64,000 nucleotides of DNA from Parapedobacter sp042666505 (GTDB taxonomy: Bacteria; Bacteroidota; Bacteroidia; Sphingobacteriales; Sphingobacteriaceae): contig NZ_JBHTDN010000001.1 in assembly GCF_042666505.1 (NCBI RefSeq), positions 372,001-436,000 on the forward strand. The letters run 5' to 3'. Made by a program: the position numbers and the translations under genes. The notes beneath the pieces were generated by a model. It saw only the letters and a program-made list of their open reading frames with translations, was not told the DNA's origin and did not search any database. Within the stretch, counting starts at the first letter, position 1, and every line of letters starts with the position of its first letter. This document shows positions 27,618-36,293 of the stretch, in pieces.

Positions 27618-28946
27618 ATGGGTGTATTGATAATGATCGGACAAGTGTTATTGGGCTTGTCCATTTTAGTGGTACTGCACGAGTTCGGTCACTTTTTGGC
27701 GGCCCGTGCTTTTGGGATTAAGGTTGAAAAATTCTATTTGTTTTTTGATGCTTGGGGAATCAAGCTGTTTAAGTTCAAATATAAAGAATGTGAGTATGGC
27801 ATCGGTTGGCTTCCGTTGGGTGGGTACGTAAAGATTGCGGGAATGATCGACGAGTCCATGGATACAGAGCAGCTTAAAGGGGAGCCTCAACCGTGGGAAT
27901 TCCGCTCAAAGCCCGCTTGGCAACGCCTCATCGTAATGATGGGAGGAATCATCGTCAACATTATCCTGGGAATGTTCATCTTTTGGATGCTGACGTATAA
28001 ATACGGGGAAACTTACGTAGATAATACCCGGTTGGAAAATGGGGTCGCTCCGGGCATTATCGGTCAGAAAATCGGATTACAGGCTGGTGACCGCATCACG
28101 GAGATTGATGGAACGCCAGTATTGCGATTTGAAGATCTCCTAAGTTCTAAGGTATTGATGGGCAACACCACCCTTACGGTAGAGCGTGATGGACAGACGC
28201 TGTCTATCGAAGTACCCGGAGACATTCTGAACGATGTAGCGGATCACGATCGTAATGAATTTGTTGGACTTCGATCGCGAACGATGGCTGTTGACTCAGT
28301 GGTTGCAGGAAGTGCGGCCGAGAAGGCTGGAATGCGCTCGGGTGATAGCATTCTTGCCATCAATCATACCCCCGTTCCTTTTTGGGATCAGGTAAGGGAG
28401 CAAATCAGCACCAACACCGGTAATGAGATAACACTGAGTGTATGGCGTGGCGGCGATACCACTACGATATACGCTACTGTTCCCCAAGAAGGGACCTTAG
28501 GCTTCAACATCCATCCCGACATGGATTTTCCCTATGTAACTACCCATTATGGGTTGTTTGAATCCCTCCCGATCGGCTCGGCCAAGGCTTGGGGTACACT
28601 TATTGACAACGCTAAGGGATTGGGCAAGATCGCGACGGGCGAACTCCGGGCGGATAAGGCAATTTCGGGTCCGGTGCGCATTGCGACTATGTTTGGTTCG
28701 GAGGTAAATTGGGTGAAATTCTGGACGCTGGTGGGACTGTTATCGATGGCGTTGGCGTTGATGAATTTCCTGCCGATTCCGGCGCTTGACGGCGGACACG
28801 TATTGTTCTTGCTGGTGGAAATGATACAAGGTAAGCCGTTGAGCGACAAATTTTTGGAAAAGGCTCAAATCGCCGGCTTCTTTATTCTACTGGCGTTGAT
28901 GGTGTTTGTCTTCGGTAATGACATTATGAAAATTGTAAATAAGTAG
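27618..28946 (+). CDS. rseP: Site-2 intramembrane metalloprotease RseP
   Basis: A 442-residue inner-membrane zinc protease that cleaves within membrane segments, typically of anti-sigma factors and remnant signal peptides. The catalytic HExxH is HEFGH at residues 21-25, and LDG is in NFLPIPALDGGHV near the C-terminus. Two PDZ domains lie between (around GIIGQKIGLQAGDRITEIDG and AEKAGMRSGDSILAINH), and there are four hydrophobic segments. It lies 5 bp after dxr. It could act on anti-sigma factors such as the FecR protein of locus 2, but that is inference. Confidence 0.96.
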   Translation: MGVLIMIGQVLLGLSILVVLHEFGHFLAARAFGIKVEKFYLFFDAWGIKLFKFKYKECEYGIGWLPLGGYVKIAGMIDESMDTEQLKGEPQPWEFRSKPAWQRLIVMMGGIIVNIILGMFIFWMLTYKYGETYVDNTRLENGVAPGIIGQKIGLQAGDRITEIDGTPVLRFEDLLSSKVLMGNTTLTVERDGQTLSIEVPGDILNDVADHDRNEFVGLRSRTMAVDSVVAGSAAEKAGMRSGDSILAINHTPVPFWDQVREQISTNTGNEITLSVWRGGDTTTIYATVPQEGTLGFNIHPDMDFPYVTTHYGLFESLPIGSAKAWGTLIDNAKGLGKIATGELRADKAISGPVRIATMFGSEVNWVKFWTLVGLLSMALALMNFLPIPALDGGHVLFLLVEMIQGKPLSDKFLEKAQIAGFFILLALMVFVFGNDIMKIVNK

Positions 28947-28949
28947 GCT

Positions 28950-29005
28950 TTTTGCCAATTTGCCTATTCGCGGATGGCCAAAGTGGTCCGCAGGGAGTGG
29001 CAAAA
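28950..29005. repeat. Nested inverted repeat between rseP and the Dabb gene
   Basis: An outer 8-bp pair TTTTGCCA (28950-28957) and TGGCAAAA (28998-29005) encloses an inner pair GCGGA (28970-28974) and TCCGC (28987-28991). It could be a bidirectional terminator or a processed RNA hairpin after rseP. There is no clean T-run on either side. Confidence 0.4.
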
Positions 29006-29050
29006 TCGCAGATGTTGAATCAATAAAATTAAAATAGTAAATCATCAATT

Positions 29051-29539
29051 ATGGAAAGACGACGATTTATCAAACAGGCCGGCGCAGCCGTTGCTGTGGT
29101 GGGCGCCGGAGGCGGTCTGTTGGCTGCATGCGCCTCACCGACCTCTAAACAGGAAAATGATCAAACTACTGAAACTAACGCTGAAAACCAAGAAACCAAT
29201 ACAACGATGGAAAACAAGGAAGTAATCGCACATTATGTACTTTTTTGGCTCAATGATGGGCTATCTGAACAGGAAATCAATGATTTTGCTGGATTCTTTG
29301 AAGAATTGAAAGTCATTCCGGGTATTAAATCACTTCACTACGGCCGCGCCGCCGCCACACACGCTCGGGACGTGGTCGACAATAGTTTTACATACAATCT
29401 ATTGGTGTTTTTTGATGGCATGGACGAAATCAATACCTATGAAACGCATCCGGTTCATTTGGCTGCGATTGACAAATATTCAAAATTCTGGAATAAGGTG
29501 GTCGTGCACGATTCCGTGGTGAAGCAAGCGATTGTTTAA
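29051..29539 (+). CDS. Tat-exported Dabb (stress-responsive alpha/beta-barrel) lipoprotein
   Basis: A 162-residue protein. The N-terminus has a twin-arginine-type motif (RRRFIKQAG) and a lipobox-like LLAAC near residue 27. A low-complexity Asn/Thr/Glu linker follows (~32-58), then a Dabb domain (~60-158) with HYVLFWLNDGLSEQEI, IPGIKSLHYG and the ending FWNKVVVHDSV. Dabb domains form dimeric ferredoxin-like barrels; most are cytoplasmic and a few are enzymes of unknown substrate. The Tat lipoprotein leader is unusual for a single Dabb domain. The ywbE-like gene begins 2 bp after its stop. Confidence 0.85.
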   Translation: MERRRFIKQAGAAVAVVGAGGGLLAACASPTSKQENDQTTETNAENQETNTTMENKEVIAHYVLFWLNDGLSEQEINDFAGFFEELKVIPGIKSLHYGRAAATHARDVVDNSFTYNLLVFFDGMDEINTYETHPVHLAAIDKYSKFWNKVVVHDSVVKQAIV

Positions 29540-29541
29540 GA

Positions 29542-29736
29542 GTGGACGGACAATACCGCAAGGACATTTATCCGGGGCTTGAGGTAGCTATTATCCTCAA
29601 AAAGGACCAGCGTACCGGTAAACTCACAGAGGGTGTCGTAAAAGACATCCTCACTTCCGCACCCTTTCATTCCAGGGGAATCAAGGTACGCCTGGAGGAT
29701 GGACAGATCGGTCGTGTGGCGGAGATTTTACGTTAG
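29542..29736 (+). CDS. YwbE family small protein
   Basis: A 64-residue protein matching the conserved YwbE family closely (YRKDIYPGLEVAIILKKDQR, TGKLTEGVVKDILT, GIKVRLEDGQIGRVAEIL). It is probably an OB-like small basic protein; the molecular role of the family is unknown. GTG start at 29542, immediately after the stop of the Dabb gene, indicating translational coupling. Confidence 0.9.
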   Translation: MDGQYRKDIYPGLEVAIILKKDQRTGKLTEGVVKDILTSAPFHSRGIKVRLEDGQIGRVAEILR

Positions 29737-29748
29737 CTTTGGGCGCTC

Positions 29749-31527
29749 TTAGGCCGGCATAGGCGCCTCCTCCTTGCGTTCGCCAATCTGTTGCCGCCAC
29801 ATCGCATAGTAAAGCCCTTTCATGTCGAGTAGTGCCCCGTGGCTCCCTGTTTCGGCAATTTTCCCCTTTTCCAATACGAAAATCCGGTCGGCATGCATGA
29901 TCGTCGACAGGCGATGGGCAATCATGATGGTAATGTGCTGACGTTCTGCCGTGATCTGACGGATGGTAGTGGAAATCTCTTCCTCGGTAATCGAATCCAA
30001 CGCAGAAGTAGCTTCATCGAAAATCATCAAGTGCGGTCGCCTTAATAACGCCCTTGCAATTGAAAGCCGTTGTCTTTCACCTCCTGATAACTTCAATCCG
30101 CCTTCGCCAATTACCGTGTCCAGCCCTTTATCTGCACGGGCCAGGATGTTTTGACCCGCCGCTTTGCGCAACACGTCCATGATCTGCTCATCGGTTGCTT
30201 CGGGATTTACGAAGAGTAGGTTCTCCCGTATGGTGCCCGAAAACAGCTGGGTATCCTGTGTGACAAAGCCGATCTGGTGGCGGAATTCGTCGAAGTCTAT
30301 GCGATCGCCGCGGAAATCATTGTAGAAAATGAGCCCTTCACTGGGATGGTAAAGGCCTACCAATAGTTTTACAAGTGTGGTTTTACCCGCACCGGAGGGA
30401 CCGACAAAGGCAATGGTTTCACCCCTTTTCACCTCGAACGAAATCCCCTCCAGCGCCGGTCGCACGGCCGACTGGTGTTTGAAGTGTACGTTGTCGAACC
30501 GTAAGCTGGTGATGGCATTAATTTTTTCGGGGTTGGCGGGCTGATACTCCGGCTTCCTGCTGAACAGATCCTGCAGGTTGTTCAATGACGCCTCTGCCTC
30601 GCGGTAGGATAGGATGATGTTACCCAGTTCCTGCAACGGGCCGAAGATGAAAAACGAATAAAATTGCATCATCATCATTTGCCCTACCGTAATCTGATCC
30701 CGGAAGACGAAAAATAACAAAGCGAACATAATACATTGTTGCAGGAAGTTGACGAACGTGCCCTGCACAAAGCTTACCGCACGGATACTTTTCACTTTGC
30801 GGAGTTCCAGCTTCAGGATTTTCAGGGTGGTGCTGTTCAGACGCCCGATTTCCTGTTGGGTCAGCCCAAGGCTCTTGACGAGCTCAATATTGCGCAGTGA
30901 TTCGGTAGTAGATCCAGATAAGGCATTGGTTTCGCGCAGAATATTTTTCTGGATGAACTTGATTTTTTTGCTTAGGTAGCTTGTCAGAAAAGCCAATATG
31001 AATGCACCGACCAGATAGATTACCGGCAGTGATGGACTAAGCCGGAATGATACGATAACGACGAAAACAATGCCTACCAATGTCGCAAACAATACGTTGA
31101 CGAAATTGGTGATGAACTTCTCACAATCTGCCCGCGCCTTTACCAGCACCGATAGCGTCTCACCGCTCCGTTGGTCTTCAAAATCTTGGTAAGGCAACTG
31201 CAATGCATGCCGCAGGCCGTCGGTATAAAGCCGGGCACCGAATTTCTGAATGATCACATTGACCACGTAATCCTGAAATGCCTTGGCAATCCGGGAAACC
31301 ATGGCCACGCCGATAATCAGCAGGAGACCGATGGTTATTCCGCGGAAGAAGGCCGTATCGGCATTCTGGGTGCGAAATTCCGCCGCTTTGTTGGCATAAG
31401 GGTCGATAATCAGATTACCCAGGATGTAGGGGTTTAACAAGGAGAAGACCTGATTGATCGCGGCGAGCAACAGCGCCAAAAGGATCAATCCCTTGTATCT
31501 GCTGAGATAAGATAATAATAGCTTCAT
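29749..31527 (-). CDS. ABC exporter, fused membrane and ATPase domains
   Basis: A 592-residue MsbA/MDR-type half-transporter. Six membrane helices occupy residues ~10-310. The nucleotide-binding domain has Walker A GPSGAGKTT from about residue 375, the signature LSGGERQR near 480, Walker B HLMIFDEATSALD near 505 and the H-loop IAHRLST. It should function as a homodimer in the inner membrane exporting a lipid, drug or peptide; the cargo is not evident. It is a single gene, convergent with ywbE. The 207 bp upstream (31528-31734) hold no gene that I can see. Confidence 0.94.
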   Translation of the reverse strand: MKLLLSYLSRYKGLILLALLLAAINQVFSLLNPYILGNLIIDPYANKAAEFRTQNADTAFFRGITIGLLLIIGVAMVSRIAKAFQDYVVNVIIQKFGARLYTDGLRHALQLPYQDFEDQRSGETLSVLVKARADCEKFITNFVNVLFATLVGIVFVVIVSFRLSPSLPVIYLVGAFILAFLTSYLSKKIKFIQKNILRETNALSGSTTESLRNIELVKSLGLTQQEIGRLNSTTLKILKLELRKVKSIRAVSFVQGTFVNFLQQCIMFALLFFVFRDQITVGQMMMMQFYSFFIFGPLQELGNIILSYREAEASLNNLQDLFSRKPEYQPANPEKINAITSLRFDNVHFKHQSAVRPALEGISFEVKRGETIAFVGPSGAGKTTLVKLLVGLYHPSEGLIFYNDFRGDRIDFDEFRHQIGFVTQDTQLFSGTIRENLLFVNPEATDEQIMDVLRKAAGQNILARADKGLDTVIGEGGLKLSGGERQRLSIARALLRRPHLMIFDEATSALDSITEEEISTTIRQITAERQHITIMIAHRLSTIMHADRIFVLEKGKIAETGSHGALLDMKGLYYAMWRQQIGERKEEAPMPA

Positions 31528-31734
31528 TAAAATTGTCTGTTCTTAATAGTCTGATGGAACCTTCATGTCCATCCCGATTTTTTTGTATCCGGCGCGTACG
31601 AAAAGTGACCGGCTTGGAGGGCCGACAATTATAGAACCAATTTTTCTGATGTCAGTACCTAACTGCCAACCTGTACCTCTTTTCGTTTAATTTTTACGGC
31701 AAGCAGACAATAAGCCGTGCCAAAAAACATCCCG

Positions 31735-33300
31735 CTAGGGGCTATCGTAACCGTGGTATAGATACAAGGCTCCATACGTCCAGTTCGGCCCGGTCGATCC
31801 GGGATAATTAAATCGATCCATCATCAGCGCTATGTAGCGGAATGGATAACCTTCGGGTAGCTCTATCACATTGGGCCAGACCCGGGTGCCAGATTTTTCA
31901 TCCCAGGGAGGCAAGTCCATGTTGAGCGTGCCGGCTTCGTGGAGATCGGGATATGAATAGATAAAGATCTTTCGTTTTTGGCTTCCGGAAAAGCAATAAA
32001 GTTTTCCGCCTATACGCTGAATAGATGTTCCCGTGGAATTATGGGCCACTGGGCCGGCAATGCGGCGGTAATCTTTGTTCCACGAGTCTGATTCCAATAG
32101 AATGGCCTTATAGCCATCGTTGTTTTCGCAGGTTAGTATCCGCCATTTTTGGGCTGTTTCATCGAATAAAATGTGTGGGTCTTCGATATCACCCACCACG
32201 CCAAAAGGCGTAGCCTGCATGACAGAAAAGCCGAATCGAGGATCTTTTGCGCTTTCTACAGCTAACAGTTGTTTTTGCTCATCCGGATGGGCATATGCAC
32301 TGAATCCGGTGGTAATGCCTCGCCAGACTTTGTCGTTTCTGTCGTAAAAGATATGAGAGGCAACTTCATTCCGAAGTATGCCGTCTTGCCGATCAAACAA
32401 AATCACCCCCTCAAACCGAAGGTCAAATACGGAGGGATTCATGCTGAAAACACCCTGCACATGATGAGGCAATGCCCGTCCCCGGATGGTCATCGTATAC
32501 CAAATCCGGCCTTGATCCAACAACGGCGTCCCATCCTCGTAGGTGATCGCACGGATATCTGCCAAGCCCATGCCACTGCCAAGTACGGACGTCACCTTAT
32601 TCAGGTGGACGGCTCCGGATTCAATCTGCACGAACAAGTTTGATTGGAAACTATGTACGTAGTCTTTTTTCCGCAGATCGATGTGCTGGCTGAAGTCAGA
32701 CTGGGCTATTGGCAGGGGGAGTCCGTCGTTTTGGCTATATAATGTCAACCCGCTTCCCAGCATTTGGAGTATGAATTTACCCCGGGAAGTTAATGTGGGA
32801 GGAATGGCAGTGGCAATGGATTCGCTCACCACGATCTTATCGTTCCTTATCAACAGTTGTTGTACATCGGTAATCCAATTATCCTGATAATTTACCGTAA
32901 TTAAAAAACGTTCTTTCTTTGTCGCACCTGAAAACTCAAAGCCGAACGCGCCTTCTCCCTCACAGGATGCCAAATCAAGCGTATAGGTAGCAAACGGGTT
33001 GAACCCACCGAACCAAACGGAGGTCTGGGTTTCGGCTTCTGCCGTGATCCGAAGCTGCCCATCGAGCACATTCAACTCCGCATGGGCTTCCATGTGGTGG
33101 ATAACCGGGTACATGGCTTGCATTCCGATAATTTCATTGGGGTGGAGGGCAGCCAGCGGAATAGTTTGTGTATCATCAAAAATGAATCGCCGTACCCCTT
33201 GCCGTACAAAATGGATTTCATCCGGAGCAGGTTGGCTTTTAACAGAAAATGACGCCAACAACAGCGCTATCTTAAAGAGAAAAAAAGTTAATCTATTCAT
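31735..33300 (-). CDS. Secreted five-bladed beta-propeller protein, glycosidase-like
   Basis: A 521-residue exported protein (signal peptide ending SVKSQ). The N-terminal half is a beta-sandwich-like region with ASCEGEGAFGFEFSGA. The C-terminal half resembles GH43/GH32-type beta-propellers: YEDGTPLLDQGRIWYTMTIRG, VGDIEDPHILFDETAQKWRIL and TSIQRIGGKLYCFSGS have the spacing of propeller blades. The usual catalytic acids cannot be assigned with certainty. It may hydrolyse or bind a glycan. It is monocistronic and divergent from the NamZ gene. Function beyond the fold is inference. Confidence 0.6.
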   Translation of the reverse strand: MNRLTFFLFKIALLLASFSVKSQPAPDEIHFVRQGVRRFIFDDTQTIPLAALHPNEIIGMQAMYPVIHHMEAHAELNVLDGQLRITAEAETQTSVWFGGFNPFATYTLDLASCEGEGAFGFEFSGATKKERFLITVNYQDNWITDVQQLLIRNDKIVVSESIATAIPPTLTSRGKFILQMLGSGLTLYSQNDGLPLPIAQSDFSQHIDLRKKDYVHSFQSNLFVQIESGAVHLNKVTSVLGSGMGLADIRAITYEDGTPLLDQGRIWYTMTIRGRALPHHVQGVFSMNPSVFDLRFEGVILFDRQDGILRNEVASHIFYDRNDKVWRGITTGFSAYAHPDEQKQLLAVESAKDPRFGFSVMQATPFGVVGDIEDPHILFDETAQKWRILTCENNDGYKAILLESDSWNKDYRRIAGPVAHNSTGTSIQRIGGKLYCFSGSQKRKIFIYSYPDLHEAGTLNMDLPPWDEKSGTRVWPNVIELPEGYPFRYIALMMDRFNYPGSTGPNWTYGALYLYHGYDSP

Positions 33301-33323
33301 ATCGATGACGACAATTGGTCGGT

Positions 33324-33331
33324 CAAAGATA
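33324..33331 (-). promoter_or_regulatory. -7 element TATCTTTG for the propeller gene
   Basis: A perfect TAnnTTTG on the minus strand, 24 bp before ATG 33300. The opposite gene has TTTG at 33380-33383 and a partial TAAATTG at 33404-33410 with a 20-bp spacer. Confidence 0.5.
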
Positions 33332-33430
33332 GGGTTTATATGGTATCCTTCGGTTTCGGCCGTTAGATTCAGGTTTCTTTTTGCGTCAAACCAAACTTTT
33401 GCCTAAATTGCCGGTTCCAAAATGTCTGAC

Positions 33431-34681
33431 ATGACGAATAAGTGGATGATAGCTTTGTTGATACTGGTTTCATGCAGTGGGGCGGCGGAGCGCTCGGACA
33501 ATGGCAATAAGGCCGTCGGCAAGCCGGACGCTGTCAATAAAACCATCAGCGAGCCGTCCGGCATTGTCACAGGGGCCGATCAGGTGGAAAGCTACGTGCC
33601 TTACCTAACCGGCAAACGTGTTGGAATGGTGATCAATCAAACTTCCATTATTGGCAATCAGTTAAGTGTGGACAGCTTATTCGGCCTGGGGGTTGATATT
33701 AAGATGATTTTCGGACCTGAACACGGGTTTCGCCAGAATGCAAGCAACGGCGCAGCGGTTACGGATGAAATTGACTCCCAGACCAGTATACCGATTGTTT
33801 CATTATATGGTAAGAACCGGAAGCCATCCAAGGCACAGATGGAGGCGTTGGATATTCTTGTTTTTGACATTCAGGATGTCGGTTGCCGGTTTTACACCTA
33901 CATCAATACCCTGGCGGACATCATGGAAGCCTGTGCGGAACATGGCAAGCAACTGATTATCTTAGACCGTCCCAATCCCAATGGTTTTGTAGATGGACCG
34001 GTGTTGGATATGCGGTTTAAGTCGGGTATTGGGAAGTTCCCGATACCGATCACCCACGGGATGACCATGGGGGAGTTCGCCCGCATGTTGAATGGAGAGG
34101 GATGGCTCGCCAACGGTGTCCAATGTGACATCAAGGTTATTCCCTTGAAGCATTATACCCACGACCTGTACTACGAATTGCCGGTAAGTCCCTCACCCAA
34201 TCTTAATACCCAAGCATCTATTATCCTTTATCCGTCTTTATGTTTGTTTGAAGGCACGATTATCAGCCAGGGGAGAGGTACCTATATGCCATTTGCGGTA
34301 TTGGGAGCACCGGAGTTGAAGGATCAATATGAATTTTCTTTTAAGCCGGTAAGTATACCGGGCATGTCGGAAGCGCCGCTGCATAAGGATAAAATATGCT
34401 ATGGTATAGACCTGAGAAACTACGATATTAAGGGCCTGCATGCCACGGGAAGAATTAATCTGCAATGGATGTTTGAGTTCTATAAAGCTTTCCCCGAGAA
34501 AGAGCGCTTTTTTGACTCCTCGCAAAGCGCCGCCATGGGCCGGATTGAAGCGCTGATCGGCAACGACGAATTTAAAACGCAGGTGATGGCTGGCATGAGT
34601 GAGGAAGAAATCCGGAAATCGTGGGAACCGGGATTGAGTGACTACAAAAAAATGCGCCAATCATATCTGTTATATCCGTGA
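33431..34681 (+). CDS. namZ: Exo-beta-N-acetylmuramidase, NamZ/DUF1343 family lipoprotein
   Basis: A 416-residue exported enzyme of the DUF1343/NamZ family, which releases terminal MurNAc from peptidoglycan fragments. It has a lipobox LVSC near residue 15, VGMVINQTSI, IFGPEHGFR, VSLYGKNRKPS, LVFDIQDVGCRFYTYI, ILDRPNPNG and PVSPSPNL, all family hallmarks. ATG 33422 lies 9 bp upstream in frame; ATG 33431 gives a compact lipoprotein signal. The VOC gene follows 4 bp later, so the two are one operon. Confidence 0.9.
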   Translation: MTNKWMIALLILVSCSGAAERSDNGNKAVGKPDAVNKTISEPSGIVTGADQVESYVPYLTGKRVGMVINQTSIIGNQLSVDSLFGLGVDIKMIFGPEHGFRQNASNGAAVTDEIDSQTSIPIVSLYGKNRKPSKAQMEALDILVFDIQDVGCRFYTYINTLADIMEACAEHGKQLIILDRPNPNGFVDGPVLDMRFKSGIGKFPIPITHGMTMGEFARMLNGEGWLANGVQCDIKVIPLKHYTHDLYYELPVSPSPNLNTQASIILYPSLCLFEGTIISQGRGTYMPFAVLGAPELKDQYEFSFKPVSIPGMSEAPLHKDKICYGIDLRNYDIKGLHATGRINLQWMFEFYKAFPEKERFFDSSQSAAMGRIEALIGNDEFKTQVMAGMSEEEIRKSWEPGLSDYKKMRQSYLLYP

Positions 34682-34685
34682 TCCT

Positions 34686-35147
34686 ATGAAAAAATCATTC
34701 ATCGTATGCGCGCTATTGGGACTGTGCCTTTTCGGAAGTTCAATAAGCGGTTATTCACAAACCAATAAGGGAAGTTTCAACCACATTGCGTTGTCTGTGT
34801 TGAATCTTAAAGAGAGTGCTTCGTTTTACCGGGAAGTATTGCAATTGGACACCCTTCCCGAACCTTTCAAAATAGGAAAACACGTGTGGCTGGAGATTGC
34901 TCCCGGGTTTTCCCTCCACCTGGTTGCGGATGCAACCGAGCGAAAGCAGCATAGCCGCAATACCCATATCTGCTTCAGCGTAGCGTCTATAGACGAGTTT
35001 GTGGATCGGCTCGGCAAGTTCGGTATTACGTATTACGACGTGAAGAATGAGCCGGGTAAAGTAGGGACGCGTGTGGATGGTGTCAAGCAACTCTATATCC
35101 AGGATCCTGATGGCTATTGGATAGAGGTTAACGACGAAAAGCGTTGA
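34686..35147 (+). CDS. Exported VOC/glyoxalase-superfamily protein
   Basis: A 153-residue single-domain VOC protein with a cleavable signal peptide (ending SGYSQ). Conserved features are FNHIALSVLNLKESASFYREVL with a metal-ligand-type His, LHLVAD, HICFSVASIDEF and QLYIQDPDGYWIEVND with a terminal Glu. Periplasmic glyoxalase-like proteins are less common than cytoplasmic ones. The substrate is unknown. The frame extends upstream to 34638, inside namZ, but ATG 34686 starts the signal peptide. Confidence 0.85.
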   Translation: MKKSFIVCALLGLCLFGSSISGYSQTNKGSFNHIALSVLNLKESASFYREVLQLDTLPEPFKIGKHVWLEIAPGFSLHLVADATERKQHSRNTHICFSVASIDEFVDRLGKFGITYYDVKNEPGKVGTRVDGVKQLYIQDPDGYWIEVNDEKR

Positions 35148-35150
35148 CGG

Positions 35151-36287
35151 TTACTCCGTCCGATTCCAGTAAATATTCAGGTTACGGGTTACGCCCCCAT
35201 AAGCGACGATGTCGGGCTTTCCATCGTTATCCATATCAGCAATCGCCAGGCCCTCACAGTCGATCCCCCCGCGATCTACCCAATACACATCCATAGCCTC
35301 CCAATACTTATTGAATGGCACATACAATTTAATGCCGAAAAAACCATCGTCATTGGGCCTTTTCCATCCGGCTATCACCTGATCCCGTCCAATGTTTAAT
35401 AAGTCCGCTATTTCCAGTCCCGTGCCTCCGTGGATCTTCCGCTCAAGTACAATCCGCTTGATCTTGTCGTACGCCAAGAGGCTATCGGTGAGTCCAGGTG
35501 TATAAATCGTTACCATGTTGCCGTGGAGCGGTTCGAACGCCGTAAAGACATGCGCATTCCGGCTGGCCACGGCGCCAAAGCGAACCTTGCCAAGTTGCCG
35601 TCCCCGAGCCAGCCAGTCGGCAGTATTGCGCTTCCAACGGCCATCTTTAAAGAAAAAACCCATAACACCGCCGTCTCCACTGACGTAAAAAACCTCCCGA
35701 TCGCCATAATCGTACACTTCCAAATCGTAGGCAAGAGGCATGGGTAGCATGATTAACCGTTGTTTCCATGGTAAGGTCGGGTCTGTTGGTTTTTCGTAAG
35801 CCCATATTGTTGGTGTCTGAGTCGGACCGTTCCCGTTTTGCTCAGGAAGTCTCGGTAGTATTACCAATTGGTGTCTGCCTTCACTTACTTTCACCCATTG
35901 CAGCTGATGGGCGGGAGGGGATGGGTGGATCCGTACCGGTGTCCATCGATGAGTTGGGTCTTCAGGACGTGCCAAGTAATGCACCGAACCCGATGCTACG
36001 GCAATCTCGGCTTTTCCATCCAGGTCGCGGATGGCAATACAGGTGCCTTCAGGATTAGTCAGGTTATCTGCCATGACGAATCGTTTCCAGTCGCCATTGC
36101 GATACCAGACAAGCTGATTTGACTCCGCAAGTAAAATGTCCAACTTGCCGTCGCCATCTACGTCGCCAATAGCCAAGTTCTGTCCCCCTGTTACTTGATT
36201 GTCAATAGTTTCGGTAGAGAACCGCGGAGGCCCCCCTCCCGTGAGAGTTGTCAGGCCTAAAAAAGCGGCTAAAGACAAGCAAAGCAT
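35151..36287 (-). CDS. Exported FG-GAP/VCBS-repeat beta-propeller protein
   Basis: A 378-residue secreted protein with calcium-loop repeats typical of FG-GAP/VCBS propellers (AIGDVDGDGKLDILLAE near residue 40, IRDLDGKAEIAVASG, IADMDNDGKPDIVAYGG near the C-terminus). The signal segment is short (MLCLSLAAFLGLTTLTGG). It is probably a binding or structural protein outside the cytoplasm. Its start lies 6 bp after the stop of the alpha/beta hydrolase gene on the same strand, so the two are co-transcribed. Confidence 0.8.
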   Translation of the reverse strand: MLCLSLAAFLGLTTLTGGGPPRFSTETIDNQVTGGQNLAIGDVDGDGKLDILLAESNQLVWYRNGDWKRFVMADNLTNPEGTCIAIRDLDGKAEIAVASGSVHYLARPEDPTHRWTPVRIHPSPPAHQLQWVKVSEGRHQLVILPRLPEQNGNGPTQTPTIWAYEKPTDPTLPWKQRLIMLPMPLAYDLEVYDYGDREVFYVSGDGGVMGFFFKDGRWKRNTADWLARGRQLGKVRFGAVASRNAHVFTAFEPLHGNMVTIYTPGLTDSLLAYDKIKRIVLERKIHGGTGLEIADLLNIGRDQVIAGWKRPNDDGFFGIKLYVPFNKYWEAMDVYWVDRGGIDCEGLAIADMDNDGKPDIVAYGGVTRNLNIYWNRTE

Positions 36288-36293
36288 GAGCAG

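Noticed and set aside
31680..31734. Hairpin ACGGC/GCCGT as terminator of the propeller gene
   Set aside because: The loop is long (about 13 nt) and there is no T-run in either direction, so the call is too weak.
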